Shown: piece by piece, positions 41,894 through 51,353 of the stretch
How the letters are laid out: every line of letters starts with the position of its first letter
Position numbering within the stretch: the stretch's first letter is position 1
Assembly: GCA_910573755.1 (NCBI GenBank)
Contig: CAJTBO010000004.1
Coordinates: forward strand, 124,001 to 188,000
DNA from: Lachnospiraceae bacterium
GTDB taxonomy: Bacteria > Bacillota > Clostridia > Lachnospirales > Lachnospiraceae
Length of the DNA stretch: 64,000 bases
Direction of reading: 5' to 3'
Notes under the pieces: model-generated
Told to the model about the DNA's origin: nothing
The model's input: the letters and a program-made list of their open reading frames with translations, nothing else
Databases searched by the model: none
Position numbers and translations under genes: made by a program

Positions 41894-42694
41894 TTACACC
41901 TGCCCTTCCTGCTTTTTGTAGATTTTGATAATCGCAAAATAAGAGATACCTCCAAGGATAAAAACGGTAAATACTACAATTTCTAATTTCAGAAAGTAAG
42001 GATGCCAGTTTTCAAAAGCAGTTGTTCCCTGCCCAATCATTCTTGAAGCCTGCCAACGATAAATAACAGGCGTAGGTAAAAGACTGGTAAGCACTTTCAA
42101 CACTTGATTTTCTGATGTGAATTGCCCTGTAAAAGCAAGGGAAAATCCAAACATTGTATAGAAGAATGTCAAAATAACTGCAAATATATAAGAGCGGTTA
42201 AATTTTACAATCGCAATTATAATCGGAAGTGTACCCGTGGCATATAGAATAGCTGTAATAACGGCAATTACAAGTTTATTCCAAATATTGCCCAAATCAG
42301 TTCCGGCTATTATCCCACCGATGATTGCAGAGAACAATGTCACACAAGTGAATAAAAGGCTGATAAAGTATAATACTATGATTTTTGCAGTCGCAATTTT
42401 CCATGCCGAAACAGGAATAGCCATCAAATTTTTCAAAGTTGCATTATCTCTTTCCATGTAAAAAAGCATAGCCGATATAATGCCAAGTATGCAGGGAAGC
42501 ATGACAGGGACACCTATACAAAAGAGCATATCATATAAGCCGTCAAAAGCGTTCAAATCGCCCACATTCCCTTTTAGCACAAGTGCAGTAAACGGGATAG
42601 GAAAAAGCAACGCAGAAAATATTACGAAAAGGACAAACTTTTTCCGTTTCAATTTCCAAAACTCACACTTTACAAGATCAAGCAATCCCTTCAC
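41894..42694 (-). CDS. ABC-2 permease, lantibiotic-immunity type (SpaE/MutE-like)
   Basis: This 266-aa permease has about six helices, starts LVKCEFWKLKRKKFVLFVIF and carries MERDNATLKNLMAIPVSAWK, the counterpart of the coupling segment in its partner. It overlaps the ATPase gene by 17 nt, so the products are probably made in balance. The trio resembles lantibiotic self-protection or bacitracin-resistance exporters. Confidence 0.88.
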   Translation of the reverse strand: MKGLLDLVKCEFWKLKRKKFVLFVIFSALLFPIPFTALVLKGNVGDLNAFDGLYDMLFCIGVPVMLPCILGIISAMLFYMERDNATLKNLMAIPVSAWKIATAKIIVLYFISLLFTCVTLFSAIIGGIIAGTDLGNIWNKLVIAVITAILYATGTLPIIIAIVKFNRSYIFAVILTFFYTMFGFSLAFTGQFTSENQVLKVLTSLLPTPVIYRWQASRMIGQGTTAFENWHPYFLKLEIVVFTVFILGGISYFAIIKIYKKQEGQV

Positions 42695-43601
42695 CCCCTG
42701 TTACACGCTTGAAATAATCTTCAAGGCTTTCTTCGCAGACATAGGCTTCTGACACGGTAAGCCCGTTTTCGACAAAGGCTGTTACAATTCCACCGACAGG
42801 AATGTCTAAATTATGTAGACGCATCTTATAATCGTCCTGTATGGTAAACTGCGTTTCATGGAAATTGCGTTCTAAAATCCTTGCCGCCTGTGTTGTACTG
42901 GAAACGGTAAAACGGATATGTCTGCTGCTTTTTGCTTCCAGTTCTGCAAGGCTTTCTTCCTCCAATAATGCGCCGTGGTCGATAATTCCTATATCATCAG
43001 CCAAAAGTGCAATTTCGGAAAGAATATGGCTGGAAATCAATATTGTTTTCCCTCTTTCCGTACAGAGGTCACGGATAAAAGAGCGCACTTCCGCAATTCC
43101 AATCGGATCAAGACCGTTAATCGGTTCGTCCAAAATCAAAAGCTCCGGGTCGTGCATAATGGCAAGGGCAATCGCCAATCGCTGCTTCATGCCAAGGGAA
43201 TATTGGGAAAACAGCTTTTTGTCTTTATAGGGAAGCCCCACTAAATCAAGCGCATTTTTAATTGCATTATGGCTCGGCACTCCCCGCAGGGTTGCAAAAA
43301 TGCGCAGGTTTTCTGTGGCGGTCAGATTCGGGTAAAATCCGGGGGATTCGATCAGATAGCCAATCCGGGGCAGGAGCTTTTTCTCATTTGTCCGTAAAGG
43401 CTGTCCCCAGATTGTAACTTCCCCGGAAGTGGGCTGTGTCAGCCCAAGCAGCATTTTCATGGTCGTTGTCTTTCCGGCTCCGTTCCTGCCAAGCAGACCG
43501 TAGATGCGTCCCTGCTTTACATGGATATTCAAATCCGCAACGCTTTTCTGTGTTCCGTATTGTTTGGTAAGATTTTTTGTTTCAATTACATATTTGCTCA
43601 T
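42678..43601 (-). CDS. ABC transporter ATP-binding protein, BcrA/immunity type
   Basis: This 307-aa ATPase has Walker A GRNGAGKTT near residue 38, an LGMKQR-type signature (SQYSLGMKQR) near 134, Walker B LLILDEPINGLD near 155 and switch His in ISSHILSE. The E-to-S replaced signature and long C-terminal tail are typical of BcrA/LanF proteins. The ATG at 43601 has AAGGAGG upstream. Its promoter at 43682 holds three direct repeats likely bound by the regulator encoded further upstream. Confidence 0.93.
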   Translation of the reverse strand: MSKYVIETKNLTKQYGTQKSVADLNIHVKQGRIYGLLGRNGAGKTTTMKMLLGLTQPTSGEVTIWGQPLRTNEKKLLPRIGYLIESPGFYPNLTATENLRIFATLRGVPSHNAIKNALDLVGLPYKDKKLFSQYSLGMKQRLAIALAIMHDPELLILDEPINGLDPIGIAEVRSFIRDLCTERGKTILISSHILSEIALLADDIGIIDHGALLEEESLAELEAKSSRHIRFTVSSTTQAARILERNFHETQFTIQDDYKMRLHNLDIPVGGIVTAFVENGLTVSEAYVCEESLEDYFKRVTGGEGIA

Positions 43602-43681
43602 TGCAATCCTCCTTGTTTTGCAAAGCAAAATGCGACTGCCCTTGCAGGAGCAGAGGATTTTACCTCCTTTTCATATTTGCT

Positions 43682-43724
43682 ATTCTATCACGCTAACCTT
43701 GCCAAAACCTTGCCAAAACCTTGC
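43682..43724 (-). promoter_or_regulatory. Promoter with three 11-bp direct repeats before the ABC operon
   Basis: On the minus strand GCAAGGTTTTG, GCAAGGTTTTG and GCAAGGTTAGC follow each other at exactly 11-bp steps, then comes TAGAAT (43687-43682) as the -10. The repeats occupy the -35 region. Head-to-tail repeats with 11-bp phase are the usual binding pattern of OmpR-family regulators, so the regulator at 44707 is the likely activator. Confidence 0.75.
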
Positions 43725-43765
43725 TTTTTTCATGTTTTTACAGCTAACAGAAATTTGACAAACTG

Positions 43766-43794
43766 AAAAATCCCCGTATTACTACAGGGATTTT
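43766..43794 (-). terminator. Terminator after the histidine kinase
   Basis: On the minus strand AAAATCCC and GGGATTTTTC enclose a 12-nt loop, and the hairpin spans the kinase stop codon. It separates the regulator/kinase transcript from the ABC operon, which has its own promoter. Confidence 0.75.
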
Positions 43795-44705
43795 GGAAGC
43801 AATATTGTAAATATAGTTCCCTTATCAGGAGTGCTGTCAGCGGCAATCGTTCCTTTATGGGCTGCCACAAGTTCTTTTACAATAGATAAGCCCAGCCCGT
43901 TTCCTTTTGCAGACCGTGACTGGTCGCATTGGTACATTCTTTCAAAAATATGTGGGAGATGACTTGGAGATATTCCTTTTCCATTATCTGCTAATGTAAT
44001 CCGGGCTTGCTGGTCATTTTCTGAAATACGATATATTACTTTATTTCCTTTGCTATGGTTCAGCACGTTCTGGAGCAGATTGTTAAGGATACGGCTATAG
44101 GCATTTACATCTATACGCATAAGGTATTCCATTTCCGGAATATCAAACTCATACTCAAAATTACTGTTTTCTAAAACTGAAATCCAATCCGCTATAATGT
44201 TACGGGATACTTCATTCAAATCCAATAACTCAAAGCGAAAAATCTGTTCTCCGGAATCCAGTTTCACCCACTCAAAGAGATTTTCCACAAAATGCTTCAG
44301 GTAACAGGCTTTCTCAAATGCGACATGGACGTATTCGTCTTTTTCTTCTCCTGCCACTATCTTACTTTCTATTGCTTCCAAATACCCAACCAGAGAAGCA
44401 AGAGGCGTTTTGACATCATGGGAGATACTGGTCATTAACCGTTTATACGCCTGTTCAGACTGTTTTTGTCTGATAAGCTGTGTCTGGCTGTTCATTGCAA
44501 TCTCATTAATGCCATAGCAGATTTTTCTTGTCATATCATTTTTCTTAGTCAGCATACGACGGTTTAAGTTCCCGGATTTTATATCTTCAAGCGCTTCCTC
44601 GATAATAGACAATTGCCCCCGTACACGCCTGAGTTTTGTGAAAAGAAACAGGATTACCAACAAAGCTGTACAAAACATAATCAATAAAAATGGGTTAACA
44701 CTCAT
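43782..44705 (-). CDS. Sensor histidine kinase
   Basis: One or two N-terminal helices (NPFLLIMFCTALLVILFLFT) lead to a HAMP-like linker, then HisKA (MTSISHDVKTPLASLVGYLE), HATPase N-box (ILNNLLQNVLNHS), G1 (LADNGKGIS) and G2 (GNGLGLSIVKELV). There is little extracellular sequence, as in lantibiotic-sensing kinases of this group. I chose the ATG at 44705 with GGGAGG upstream, 1 bp after the regulator stop. Confidence 0.92.
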   Translation of the reverse strand: MSVNPFLLIMFCTALLVILFLFTKLRRVRGQLSIIEEALEDIKSGNLNRRMLTKKNDMTRKICYGINEIAMNSQTQLIRQKQSEQAYKRLMTSISHDVKTPLASLVGYLEAIESKIVAGEEKDEYVHVAFEKACYLKHFVENLFEWVKLDSGEQIFRFELLDLNEVSRNIIADWISVLENSNFEYEFDIPEMEYLMRIDVNAYSRILNNLLQNVLNHSKGNKVIYRISENDQQARITLADNGKGISPSHLPHIFERMYQCDQSRSAKGNGLGLSIVKELVAAHKGTIAADSTPDKGTIFTILLPKSL

Positions 44706-44706
44706 G

Positions 44707-45408
44707 TCAAGCCTCCCTGTTGAAACGGTAGCCAACGCCACGGACAGTCAAAATGTAAAACGGATGCTCCGGGTCTGGTTCAATTTTTTTCCTCAATTTG
44801 CTGATAAATGACATGATATTACTGTCGTCAAAAGCATATTCTTCCGCCCAAACCTGCATATAAATCTGCTTTTTTGTAAATACCTTGCCCTTATTTGATG
44901 CCAGAAAAGAAAGCAGGTCAAATTCTTTTCCCGTAAGCTCAATCTGTTCATTCCCTTGAAAGACAAGGCGGTTAAGTCTGTCGATTGTCATCCCCTGAAG
45001 CGTCATGCAGTCTGTTCCAGGACTGGAAACAGGATTAAGCAGGGTATAACGCCGGATTAAGGAATTTACCCGTGCCATAAGCTCGTTGATGCTAAACGGC
45101 TTTGTCAGGTAATCGTCCGCCCCCATCCGCAAGCCGGACACTTTATCCTCTTCTTCGCTTTTTGCAGTCAGCATAAGGACAGGAACATTACTTGTCTGCC
45201 GTATTTGCTGCAATACTTGAAAACCATCCAGATCAGGCATCATAATATCAAGAATAATAAGTAAACAGGTATCCTTGTTTTCCTCCAATATCCGCAGCCC
45301 TTCTATGCCGCCGTTAGCGACAACCGCAACAAGGCTCTCCTGCTCTACGCATTTTTTCATAAGCGCACAAAGTTCTTTGTCATCATCAATAACCAAAACC
45401 TTATTCAT
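44707..45408 (-). CDS. Response regulator, OmpR/PhoB family
   Basis: Receiver domain motifs are IDDDKELC near residue 6, the phosphoacceptor Asp in IILDIMMPDLDG near 53 and Lys in DYLTKPF. The C-terminal winged helix contains ELTGKEFDLLSFLASNKGKV and ends ILTVRGVGYRF. The 233-aa start at 45408 overlaps the HTH peptide gene by 8 nt. It probably activates the ABC operon through the 11-bp repeats at 43691. Confidence 0.93.
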   Translation of the reverse strand: MNKVLVIDDDKELCALMKKCVEQESLVAVVANGGIEGLRILEENKDTCLLIILDIMMPDLDGFQVLQQIRQTSNVPVLMLTAKSEEEDKVSGLRMGADDYLTKPFSINELMARVNSLIRRYTLLNPVSSPGTDCMTLQGMTIDRLNRLVFQGNEQIELTGKEFDLLSFLASNKGKVFTKKQIYMQVWAEEYAFDDSNIMSFISKLRKKIEPDPEHPFYILTVRGVGYRFNREA

Positions 45409-45598
45409 GCTTCCCCGTCCTTCCTGCTTTTGTGCGGGCATCAGCCGGCTTCTCAGCATCTTTTGGTATCAGCCACAAGCGGCTGAATTTTGCCACGCCC
45501 GGTATACGGTTTTCCTCACACAGTTTTTGTACCCGTCTTTCTGAAATCCCCCACTTCTTTGCCGCTTCCGGGGCAGAAATATACTCTAACATCTTCAT
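45401..45598 (-). CDS. Small helix-turn-helix protein (HTH_17/MerR-like)
   Basis: This 65-aa protein is almost entirely a winged helix-turn-helix with SAPEAAKKWGISERRVQKLC and KFSRLWLIPKDAEKP, the pattern of excisionase-like and DNA-binding adaptor proteins. AGGAAGGG lies just before the ATG. It is the first gene of the regulator/kinase transcript, with its stop inside the regulator start. It may regulate this operon or be a leftover of mobile-element control genes. Confidence 0.82.
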   Translation of the reverse strand: MKMLEYISAPEAAKKWGISERRVQKLCEENRIPGVAKFSRLWLIPKDAEKPADARTKAGRTGKHE

Positions 45599-45739
45599 TC
45601 ACCCTTCCTTTAATCTCTGTCATATAATTATATGCGGTTGGGCGAATCATTTCAAGTATTTAAGACCTGCATCATGGAAATGTGCATAACTGGCTATGGA
45701 ATCCATTTCTCTATCTATTTCTTTGCTGGAAACATCTTT

Positions 45740-46102
45740 TTACAAATCTATTCCCGCCATTCTTACAAAAGCGGCTTTTCGCCCGATAAGTTCCGACTGT
45801 TTTTCTTTTGTCAGGCTCTCAAACACACCCTTATACCCTTTTTCTAGCAATGGAGTACCTTTTGCTATAAGATACAGCTTCATATCAAGCCATTCCTGCC
45901 ATAATGCTTCAAACAATGCCTTGCTGTCCGTAAAAGTTGCATCTTCCTCAAAGCCATGCGGCGGCGTATAATATTTGAGCATCACAAAACCATATCTGCC
46001 TATATCAAGCACTACAATATCCGCCATTTCGTACAGCTCTGCAAACGCATCAGCCACCTTTTGACATTTTGCACGTTCTTCATCTGTGATATAAATCTTC
46101 TT
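45740..46102 (-). pseudogene. Small conserved protein lacking its start (relative of 5033-5163)
   Basis: The open frame KKIYITDEERAKCQKVADAF and onward through DIVVLDIGRYGFVMLKYYTP runs to 45740, but the codon before KKIYI is TGA and there is no ATG or ribosome site. A GTG at 46057 could start a 105-aa product. I do not recognise the domain; helical C-terminal residues follow GFEEDATFTDSKALFEALWQ. It is probably a 5'-damaged copy. A more decayed copy lies at 5033. Confidence 0.55.
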
Positions 46103-46104
46103 TC

Positions 46105-46425
46105 AGAAACAGATATGTGCTGATACGAAAGGTATCTGTTCCAATAGAACGGAACTTGCTGAAAAATACGCCTTTTCTTTCCGTATGCCTAATAACTCTT
46201 TGGGAAACCTCATTAGTTTATTCTCCAGTTTGTTCCTTTTCTCTATTAAATTCTGGACCTCTTTATCATTTGGTGCTTTTTTCCTGTCGCCGTTTTTCCT
46301 GAGTTCTTAAAACTAATCTGCTTTTGGAGTAGTGTCAGTTCCTGTTTTAACTTCTTATAAATTTTTATCGTACGCTTTGAGTCCACTGGATATGGAGTAT
46401 CAAACATGGTATGACTGTCTTTCTT
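46105..46425 (-). pseudogene. Decayed helical coding sequence, family not recognised
   Basis: The minus strand reads MFDTPYPVDSKRTIKIYKKL with more helical Lys-rich sequence, then in another frame EVQNLIEKRNKLENKLMRFP. The stretch has the look of coding sequence with at least one frameshift and no clear start. It may be part of a transposase, but no catalytic motif is visible. Confidence 0.3.
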
Positions 46426-46437
46426 CCCGAAAACAAA

Positions 46438-46484
46438 AAAGCAGCGAATTGTTTTATATAATGCAAAAACAAATTCACTGCTTT
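46438..46484 (-). terminator. Terminator after the Rpn-like remnant
   Basis: On the minus strand AAAGCAGTGAATTTG pairs with CAATTCGCTGCTTT around an A/T-rich loop and is followed by TTTTG. It lies 28 bp past the stop of the 46512 gene. Confidence 0.75.
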
Positions 46485-46511
46485 ACTACCTGTGTTATTA
46501 AGTTGCTGTAA

Positions 46512-46925
46512 TTATGCTAATACCGGCTCTCTTTTTCTAATGACAGCCTCCACTTCCTCTATGGTCTTTTCAACAATCCTTGCTATTTGTTCTGATGAAT
46601 AACCATCTCTGTGCATATTCATAATCACGCCAGTTATAGCATTATCTGTTGCATTTTCTCTGATCCCCTGTGAAAGATTACACATAGCGCTCATATCCTT
46701 TCTCAATTTTTCATCTACCGGAATACTGTACTCAGTTTTAATAATCCCTAATTTCTCATCAACGGTCAATTCCGCCGAAAGCAACGTACTCAGCAAACGG
46801 TGCAGCTCATACTTTTCATCATGCTCCGGAAGTTCATTTGATATACCTATCAGGACAATATTCAGCAGGTCAAGCCCGCCTTTCCACGGATAGGAACCGA
46901 GCAGATCGTCTTTCGCAAGATGCAC
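46512..46925 (-). pseudogene. C-terminal part of an Rpn/PD-(D/E)XK-family transposase-like protein
   Basis: The frame holds only the end of an Rpn-family protein: WKGGLDLLNIVLIGISNELP, LREEVS-like LRKDMSAMCNLSQGIREN, and a final helix (EQIARIVEKTIEEVEAVI). The PD-(D/E)XK nuclease domain that should precede it is missing because IS1182-like sequence abuts at about 46925. A complete family member is at 51354. The remnant has its own good terminator. Confidence 0.62.
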
Positions 46926-46998
46926 ATAAAGGAAGGATTTTCAGTATAATGAAAAGGATGACAAATTCATCTGTCCCGGAGGAAAAACACTTCCGCTG

Positions 46999-47352
46999 CA
47001 CCGGCTTAATAGAACAATAAATACTGTAACAAAAGAGTACCGCTGTCCAAAAGCTGAATGTAAAGACTGTCCGTTCCGTAACAGGTGCATAGGCGAAAAA
47101 GGTTCTGATAAAAGAATCCAAGTAAATATTTTTGAAGACGTTGTAAAAAAGAATCATGAAAAAGACGGTACGGAAACACACACCAGGGTTTTGCTTCTGC
47201 GACAGATATGGAGCGAAGGCAGCTTTGCAGCGCAAAAATCAAGACATAACTTGAAATTCTTATACAGAAGAGGATTAGAGGCGGCTGAACAGCAGTGCCT
47301 CTTATCGTCAACGGCATTAAATCTTAAAAGGATGATAAAGGCCATGGCATAG
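46999..47352 (+). pseudogene. 3' fragment of an IS1182-like DDE transposase
   Basis: The frame from about 47002 reads KEYRCPKAECKDCPFRNRCI, a Cys-rich segment, then KRIQVNIF, RQIWSEGSFAAQKSRHNLKF and LYRRGLEAAEQQCLLSSTAL to a stop at 47352. This is the C-terminal part of IS1182-type transposases, including the Glu-bearing SEGSF motif. The N-terminal catalytic Asp regions are absent. A hairpin with a T-run follows the stop at about 47339-47380. Confidence 0.75.
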
Positions 47353-47436
47353 AGAACCATGACCTTTTTCTTTGGAATATTTCTGCTATCTTTGCTAGAT
47401 TTTTATCATGATATCTTGTGACATTTACGAAATTAG

Positions 47437-48243
47437 GGGGTTTGTCAACAGCTCGAGTACGGACACGCGGAGCGTATCGACCACCGCAGTTATGAACGAC
47501 AAGGGATAGACCAGATACCCACCGTCCATTTAGGCGTTGCCGCGTCCGCTATAGAGAAACGCGGCATCCGCACCGAGCGCGGCGACCTTAACCGGGAAAT
47601 CGAAGTGACAAACCAGAAGTTACGGCAGTTAAAGGCGCGTATCTCCAAACTGCAAGACTGGTTGAAAGAAGAAAGCGAGAACACCGAGCCGCCCACCCTT
47701 GCCGACTACATTCAAGGTATTTTGTCACGCAAGGTACAGGCGGGAAAACCAGAATATTCGCAATCGCTGTATAATCTCAAAGACGCGGCAAAAATGCTGA
47801 ATTTCCTGCAAACCAATAACATCATGGATATGGCGGGGCTTGATGAAAAATTCAAGTCCATGATAGGGGAACAACTGGATATTCAAGGGAAACTGAAACC
47901 CGTTGAACGGCGGCTTGCCACTCTGAAAAAGCACTTAGAGCAAGCCGACATTTATTTCAAGTGTAAAGGAAAGAAGCCGCTGACCGAAGCCGAGCAAATC
48001 TTATTCACAACAGCGAAAGATTATCTCAAAGGCGTGATGAACGGCAAGACCACAATCCCGACAAAGACATGGAAAGAAGAATACACCAAGCTGACCGCCG
48101 AGAGGAAAACGCTTAATCAGCGGTATCTTGCATTGAAAGAGGAAGTGAAAGAAGCGGAGAAAATCAGAAAGAGCGTTTACAGTATCTTGCGGCAGGAACA
48201 GCGGGAACAACAGCTCCACAGAAAGCAGGATATGGAGCGGTAA
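47437..48243 (+). pseudogene. C-terminal fragment of a MobA/MobL-type relaxase
   Basis: The frame opens mid-domain with YGHAERIDHRSYERQGIDQI and PTVHLGVAASAIEKRG, the end of a MobA/MobL relaxase domain, and continues as a long coiled-coil C-terminus (IEVTNQKLRQLKARISKLQD onward) to 48243. A stop at 47434 and a junction with unrelated sequence show the catalytic Tyr and His motifs have been lost. It shows that a mobilizable plasmid or integrative element once occupied this place. Confidence 0.78.
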
Positions 48244-48320
48244 CGAAAAGGGCGGCGGAATAGTCAATGCTTGCCACCGTCGCCCTGTTTTGGACTTTTA
48301 TTAGACCGATAAATTGGAAT

Positions 48321-48767
48321 TTATCTTTCTAACTTAACAAGATATTCGGTGGTATCTTCTTCAAACTTTTTCTGACCTGTCAAATGAAAGCCATGCCTTT
48401 GGTAAAAAGAAATTGCTCTAATATTTTTTTCTAATGCCCATAAATTATTTGCATGGAGTTCTTTAATTGCAAATTCAATTAGTTCATTGCCAATTCCCTC
48501 ACTTTGAAAAGACGTATCTACATATAATTTACAAATTTCTGTTCCGTCCATTTGAATAAAGCCCTTTATCAATCCATTATCAAATACATATATGTTTTTG
48601 ATAATTTCATCTTTTTTGAAGTAATTATCTACTAACGAAACAACCTGCAACTCCCCAAAAGAAAAACTTTCATCTTTGAATATAGGGAAAAAATTTATCC
48701 TATTATTGAAAACATATATTTCAGCTACTCTTGATAAATCATCTATTATTGCTTTTCTGATATACAT
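48321..48767 (-). CDS. GNAT-family N-acetyltransferase
   Basis: This 148-aa enzyme has the acetyl-CoA loop FQSEGIGNELIEFAIKEL near residues 88-105 and the ISFYQRHGFHLTG C-terminal motif. The substrate is unknown. A TATAAT-like -10 at about 48817 and a CCGAT/ATCGG dyad between it and the start may control it. It is A/T-rich compared with the relaxase fragment beside it. Confidence 0.87.
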   Translation of the reverse strand: MYIRKAIIDDLSRVAEIYVFNNRINFFPIFKDESFSFGELQVVSLVDNYFKKDEIIKNIYVFDNGLIKGFIQMDGTEICKLYVDTSFQSEGIGNELIEFAIKELHANNLWALEKNIRAISFYQRHGFHLTGQKKFEEDTTEYLVKLER

Positions 48768-48839
48768 CTTATATCTCCTTTACAAATACCGATTTATCGG
48801 TTTGTAACAGAAAATTATACCATACCCAATTACGAAAAA

Positions 48840-49084
48840 CAATCCCCGTTCTACCGTCCGTTCCGACTATCCAGACCGTCTACACTACTTCGGCGGCGGG
48901 CGGTAGGTTTTGCGGTGGCTCTGCCCCCGCGCCCCCGACCTCTCCCAAGGAACAGAATGGAATGTTACGCAATAGGGCTTGAAAAGGCTTGATTTTCAAG
49001 ACGTTTCAGACACGAAAACCCACCTGGTAAGGGGTTTTTACTACCCACCCGCGAAAACGGCTTCTAAACGTCCACAGGCGCGTT
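48840..49084. other. G/C-rich noncoding stretch, possibly near an old transfer origin
   Basis: No open frame of note is present. The sequence is richer in G and C than its surroundings and contains short dyads such as GGCGGGCGG and the pair CCACC/GGTAAGGGG around 49020. It lies between a relaxase fragment and an IS66 piece, where mobilizable elements often keep oriT. No nic site was identified, so this is a suggestion only. Confidence 0.3.
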
Positions 49085-49540
49085 TCACGCCCCTTTTCCT
49101 GCCCCGTTTCCCGCCGCACCAACAAGGGCTTGCGTCAATAACTCAAAAAAGCACTTGACAAAACGCTTCATGGTAAGCAGGACCGGATCCGCATCATTGC
49201 TGATACGGATTGTGATATCCTTCATGGCAACTTCAATCGTATGTGAATTGTCAAGGTACGAGTTTTGCATCTGTGATGCTGTATGCTGTTCCAGAATGTG
49301 CTCCGGCACAATGTCAATGGAGACCACGTCCTGTTTCGGGAGGGGAACCTCAAGATGACCGTAATTCGCCGCTGGGATCTGATCCGCTGCCGTTTTCCGA
49401 CAGCGGCTGACCCAGTTGTAAAAGGTGCTTACTGCAATGCCGTTTTCACGACACCAGTCAGCATCTGTCATGCCGCTCTGGCGGCATTCATTGATAAGCC
49501 TGACGCCGCATATGGCGGATGATAGCCATAGTGCGGCGGT
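49085..49540 (-). pseudogene. IS66-family TnpA-like accessory protein, 5'-damaged
   Basis: The frame includes VRLINECRQSGMTDADWCRE and NGIAVSTFYNWVSRC, the HTH region of IS66 TnpA proteins, then a linker and IEVAMKDITIRISNDADPVL. The proper start upstream of VRLIN is missing, and the tnpB and tnpC genes that should follow are absent. Translation from the ATG at 49471 would give 128 aa without the first helix. Confidence 0.7.
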
Positions 49541-49825
49541 TTGTCTTTATAATCTTCTATTTATGATATATCTCCGAAAGCAAATACATTACTTTGCGAG
49601 ACCGAATTACCCATGATATCGAAAAAGAGGTGGTTTCATGAAACATATTTATCCCAATTGAAACAGCTTGTGAATTATGACAGGTTGTATTGTAACCATA
49701 ACCGCAAATGAATATAGTGTGAAAAACAACACTTCGATATAATCATTGACTTTACTCGCCTGAAATTTTCCACGCAACTCTTTTCGAACTAATTTGAACA
49801 ATGCTTTATAAATGTAATATCCCAG
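49541..49825. other. No gene seen
   Basis: The stretch is A/T-rich, with many stops in all frames. It joins the IS66 remnant to the IS4 remnant. Nothing recognisable was found. Confidence 0.5.
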
Positions 49826-50653
49826 ACAACCGTTGGTTATAAGCGCCGCAAACTTTCTATGACAAAAGGGACGCAGGCTATGTTAGAACTTCTCAAAGCC
49901 GCTAAAAATGCTGACATTCCTGCAAAATATGTTCTCTTTGACAGCTGGTTTTCTTCTCCAAAATCGCTTCATGCTGTAAAAAATCTTGGTTATGAAGTAA
50001 TCGGAATGATCAAGAAGACACCAAAGATGTTCTTCTGGCACAATGGAGAAGCCCTTTCACTTATCCATATCTACAAGAGGAACAAGAAACGCAGGGGGCG
50101 TTCCAGATATCTCTTATCAGTAGAAGAGGAAGTGATCAGGGGAGAAAAATCCATCCCCGCCAGAGTCGTATATGTCCGCAACCGGAATAAGCGGAAAGAG
50201 TACCTGTGCCTTATCTCAACGGATATGTCTTTAAGCGAAGAAGAAATCATCCGCCTTTATGGGAAACGCCGGGATATCGAAGTATTCTTCAAAGCCTGCA
50301 AGAGTTATCTCAGGCTCAGCAAAGAATGCCATTCCCTTTCTTTTGATGCAATGAGCGCCCACACAGCGGTTGTCTTTACCAGATATATGATGCTGTCCAT
50401 CGAAAACAGGAAATCAAAGGACAACCGGTCTCTTGGGGAATTATTTCTATACTTTACTGACGAAATGTCTGACATTACATGGATACAGGCATTTCAGATG
50501 CTGCTCCCAATGTTCCGGAAACTTTTAGAGGAACACTGCGATCTCGTTGATGAAAAGATAGATGAACTGGTTGAAGCATTCATCAGCACGTTGCCATCTC
50601 TGCTACAATCGCAATTAGTTGCAGCAAAGCGGCATAAAAAGACTGTTCTTTGA
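49826..50653 (+). pseudogene. IS4-family transposase, N-terminally truncated
   Basis: An open frame from about 49826 reads TTVGYKRRKLSMTKGTQAML and then IPAKYVLFDSWFSSP (second catalytic Asp), LIHIYKRNKKRRGR, and the YREK-like signature YGKRRDIEVFFKACKS with the catalytic Glu, down to 50653. The first third with the first catalytic Asp is missing. Translation could begin at the ATG 49859, giving 264 aa, but the product cannot be active. Confidence 0.8.
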
Positions 50654-50757
50654 TAATTGAATCACTGCCAGATATTGAATTTTCAAGGTGCATAGCTAAA
50701 ATCTATGTGCGAAGTTTGAGTTTATTAGAAAACAAAAACACAAACAGTTTGTAACCC

Positions 50758-51287
50758 AGTACTCCCAATACCCCTATCTGTGGTGGTGCTTTCTCTGGTT
50801 TAGATACTACTAATAAGCAAGGAAATCCAATTGGCTTCCATTCCTCTGTAGGACCCAATGAAGAAAAATCTTCTGCTATCACCCATGAAGCCATCATAAA
50901 ATATGGACTGATGCAGGAGTTAGTTGGCCGCCTACCAATCCTCATTACTTTGGATGACCTCAAGGAAGATGATCTGGTTCGGATTCTTACTGAACCAGAG
51001 GATTCAATTGTAAAGGAATACCAAATGCTTTTTAAAAGAGATGGAATCAATCTGCATTTCGAGGATGACGCACTACATGAGATTGCGTGGTTGGCACTTG
51101 CCAACAAAACGGGAGCGAGAGGATTAAGGACGATTTGGGAGGATGTCCTGATGGATATATGTTTAATATTCCAGCTATGGAAAATATTGCGGAATGTATT
51201 ATAACCAAAGATACGCTTACAACCAAAAATCCTGTATTGCTTAGAACACAGCAGACTTCCGAACAACTGTGTCTGAACAATAGCTAA
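50758..51287 (+). pseudogene. clpX remnant (C-terminal half)
   Basis: The frame reads NTPICGGAFSGLD, KYGLMQELVGRLPILITLDD, LKEDDLVRILTEPEDSIVKE and NKTGARGLRTIWEDVLMDI, which follow ClpX from the ICGGAF motif through sensor-2 (GARGLR). Then a frameshift near 51157 moves the last part (MFNIPAMENIAECIITKD) into another frame. The zinc-finger domain, Walker motifs and pore loop are missing. It ends at 51287 before the Rpn gene. Confidence 0.85.
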
Positions 51288-51353
51288 ATACCGAAGTTCC
51301 AATTGAATTAGGACTAAAAGCATGATAAAATAAAAAAAGGAGATGATAATCAG

